A DNA stretch of 64,000 bases from CAWDMN01 sp963803155. Lineage in GTDB: Bacteria > Acidobacteriota > Terriglobia > Versatilivoradales > Versatilivoraceae. The DNA lies in assembly GCA_963803155.1 (NCBI GenBank), contig CAWDMN010000059.1:124001-188000 (forward strand), given 5' to 3'. Made by a program: the position numbers and the translations under genes. Each line of letters begins with the position of its first letter. Within the stretch, counting starts at the first letter, position 1. The notes beneath the pieces were generated by a model that was given only the letters and a program-made list of their open reading frames with translations, searched no databases and was not told where the DNA came from. This document shows, piece by piece, positions 63,353-64,000 of the stretch.

Positions 63353-63801
63353 GATTCCCGCAAACTGTCCGGAAAGTGAACAGGGTTATTAACAGGATTA
63401 TATATAGGAGATATATCGTATGTCTTTTCAACCTTTAATACGTGGTCGCCCGACTCCCATAATTTTTCCCTTATTTGTCTCGGCAATATGACGCAGCCCC
63501 GGCTTGCCGCATGTTCGCCAGCCGCATGAATTGAATCGCCATGTATACAAAAGCCGCTTCTGCCGTGGGTCTCCGTCGATGGATCAGGAACCAAAGGCAG
63601 CACATAAGCGCCTAGTTTGTCGCTATGTACTGGAGCTTCAATTATATATGTCCCATCGCATATAGGACCGATGCCGGATTCAAAATCTATATCCGGATTG
63701 TTTAAACCCATCCCGACGCCGCTATATCCCATAGCCACCAAAAAAGGCGGATTCATTTTGCCGTCGTATAACGAACCAGAACCGCTAATGTATACCCACA
63801 T
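63349..63801 (-). CDS. DUF2778/L,D-transpeptidase-like protein
   Basis: A 150-residue protein without signal peptide. The core reads GIGPICDGTYIIEAPVHS, then THGRSGFCIHGDSIHAAGEHAASRGCVILP: a His in FCIHGDS and a Cys in SRGCVIL spaced like the active site of the YkuD/DUF2778 (Tlde1-like) families. Such enzymes cut or cross-link peptidoglycan, and some are type VI secretion effectors or phage-linked. It lies between a holin-like gene and the glycosyltransferases. The stop overlaps the next ATG (ATGA). Confidence 0.7.
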   Translation of the reverse strand: MWVYISGSGSLYDGKMNPPFLVAMGYSGVGMGLNNPDIDFESGIGPICDGTYIIEAPVHSDKLGAYVLPLVPDPSTETHGRSGFCIHGDSIHAAGEHAASRGCVILPRQIREKLWESGDHVLKVEKTYDISPIYNPVNNPVHFPDSLRES

Positions 63802-63809
63802 AATAACCT

Positions 63810-63998
63810 TTAAAAATGAAAGAATATTTTTAACAGCGCCGGGCTTAAAAAGCTAAGAACCCCCAGCCCGCCAACCCCGATCAGATAACCTTTCCTTACA
63901 CTCTTTAGTTCACTGTCATGAGTCTCAAATTTTTTGGAGACCGCCGCTCGATCCTCTTTGACCGCGCCTATTAAATCATCTAATTTCGTTTCGATTCG
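63810..63998 (-). CDS. Holin-like membrane protein, 5' end beyond the window
   Basis: An open minus-strand frame running off the right edge, not limited by a start here. The visible 62 residues have a coiled-coil-like charged part (KLDDLIGAVKEDRAAVSKKF, THDSELKSVRKG) and then one C-terminal membrane helix (YLIGVGGLGVLSFLSPALL) ending KIFFHF. This layout, followed by a probable peptidoglycan enzyme eight bases downstream, resembles small phage holin or membrane-spanning lysis proteins, though it is short and could be other. Confidence 0.5.
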   Translation of the reverse strand, partial: RIETKLDDLIGAVKEDRAAVSKKFETHDSELKSVRKGYLIGVGGLGVLSFLSPALLKIFFHF

Positions 63999-64000
63999 GG

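Overview
This window looks like part of a Gram-negative heterotroph's chromosome, most likely a member of the Acidobacteriota. That placement is inferred from gene content: an Oar-like TonB-dependent receptor with an N-terminal carboxypeptidase-regulatory-like domain and no SusD partner, a lipoprotein that fuses a sulfatase-like domain to TPR repeats, a FecR/Trp-Tyr-rich surface protein, several twin-arginine-exported enzymes, and UroD-type and Gfo/Idh/MocA proteins. There is no rRNA gene to confirm it. The only tRNA I find is a selenocysteine tRNA (selC, 23437-23535, minus strand), so the organism probably decodes UGA as selenocysteine.

Left part (about 0-7.3 kb, minus strand): a GxGYxYP glycoside-hydrolase-like Tat protein, two paralogous secreted propeller-like proteins and a sulfatase/TPR lipoprotein. 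They are separated and partly interrupted by small palindromic elements.

Sugar locus (7.5-19.8 kb): TonB receptor, aldose-epimerase-like protein, GH105 unsaturated-uronide hydrolase, EamA permease, mandelate-racemase-type sugar-acid dehydratase, SMP-30 lactonase, SDR dehydrogenase and a LacI-family regulator. Six 12-bp palindromes of the form TGAA-N4-TTCA lie in the four intergenic regions. Five sit beside recognisable sigma70 promoters, so this looks like one local regulon. The likely flow is uptake through the receptor, cleavage by GH105, then an oxidative non-phosphorylating route (dehydrogenase, lactonase, dehydratase).

Middle (20-33 kb): a frameshifted UroD-like methyltransferase, a Tat-exported Gfo/Idh oxidoreductase, selC flanked by inverted heptamer arrays, NUDIX, enoyl-CoA hydratase, lipoprotein, OPT transporter, HExxPGH peptidase-like protein and a frameshifted zwf. 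From 33.3 to 40.3 kb are recC and recB, without recD next to them.

Right part (40-64 kb): acyltransferase-like membrane protein, Tat-exported sugar-isomerase-like protein, nitroreductase, a secreted protein with a broken 3' end, a 12-Asp-box propeller, an outer-membrane barrel, a HAD phosphatase, a two-component system, the FecR protein, PilZ and ppk. The last 4 kb, all minus strand, hold a holin-like membrane protein (cut by the window edge), a DUF2778-like protein, a GT32 glycosyltransferase, a three-domain GT2-GT32-GT2 protein and a small acidic/basic protein. These genes overlap tightly and may be of phage or mobile origin.

Three families of short non-autonomous palindromic elements are resolved to their ends. 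Two of the insertions fall exactly on stop codons and one is nested in another element. At least three genes carry apparent short indels; these may be real decay or sequence errors.
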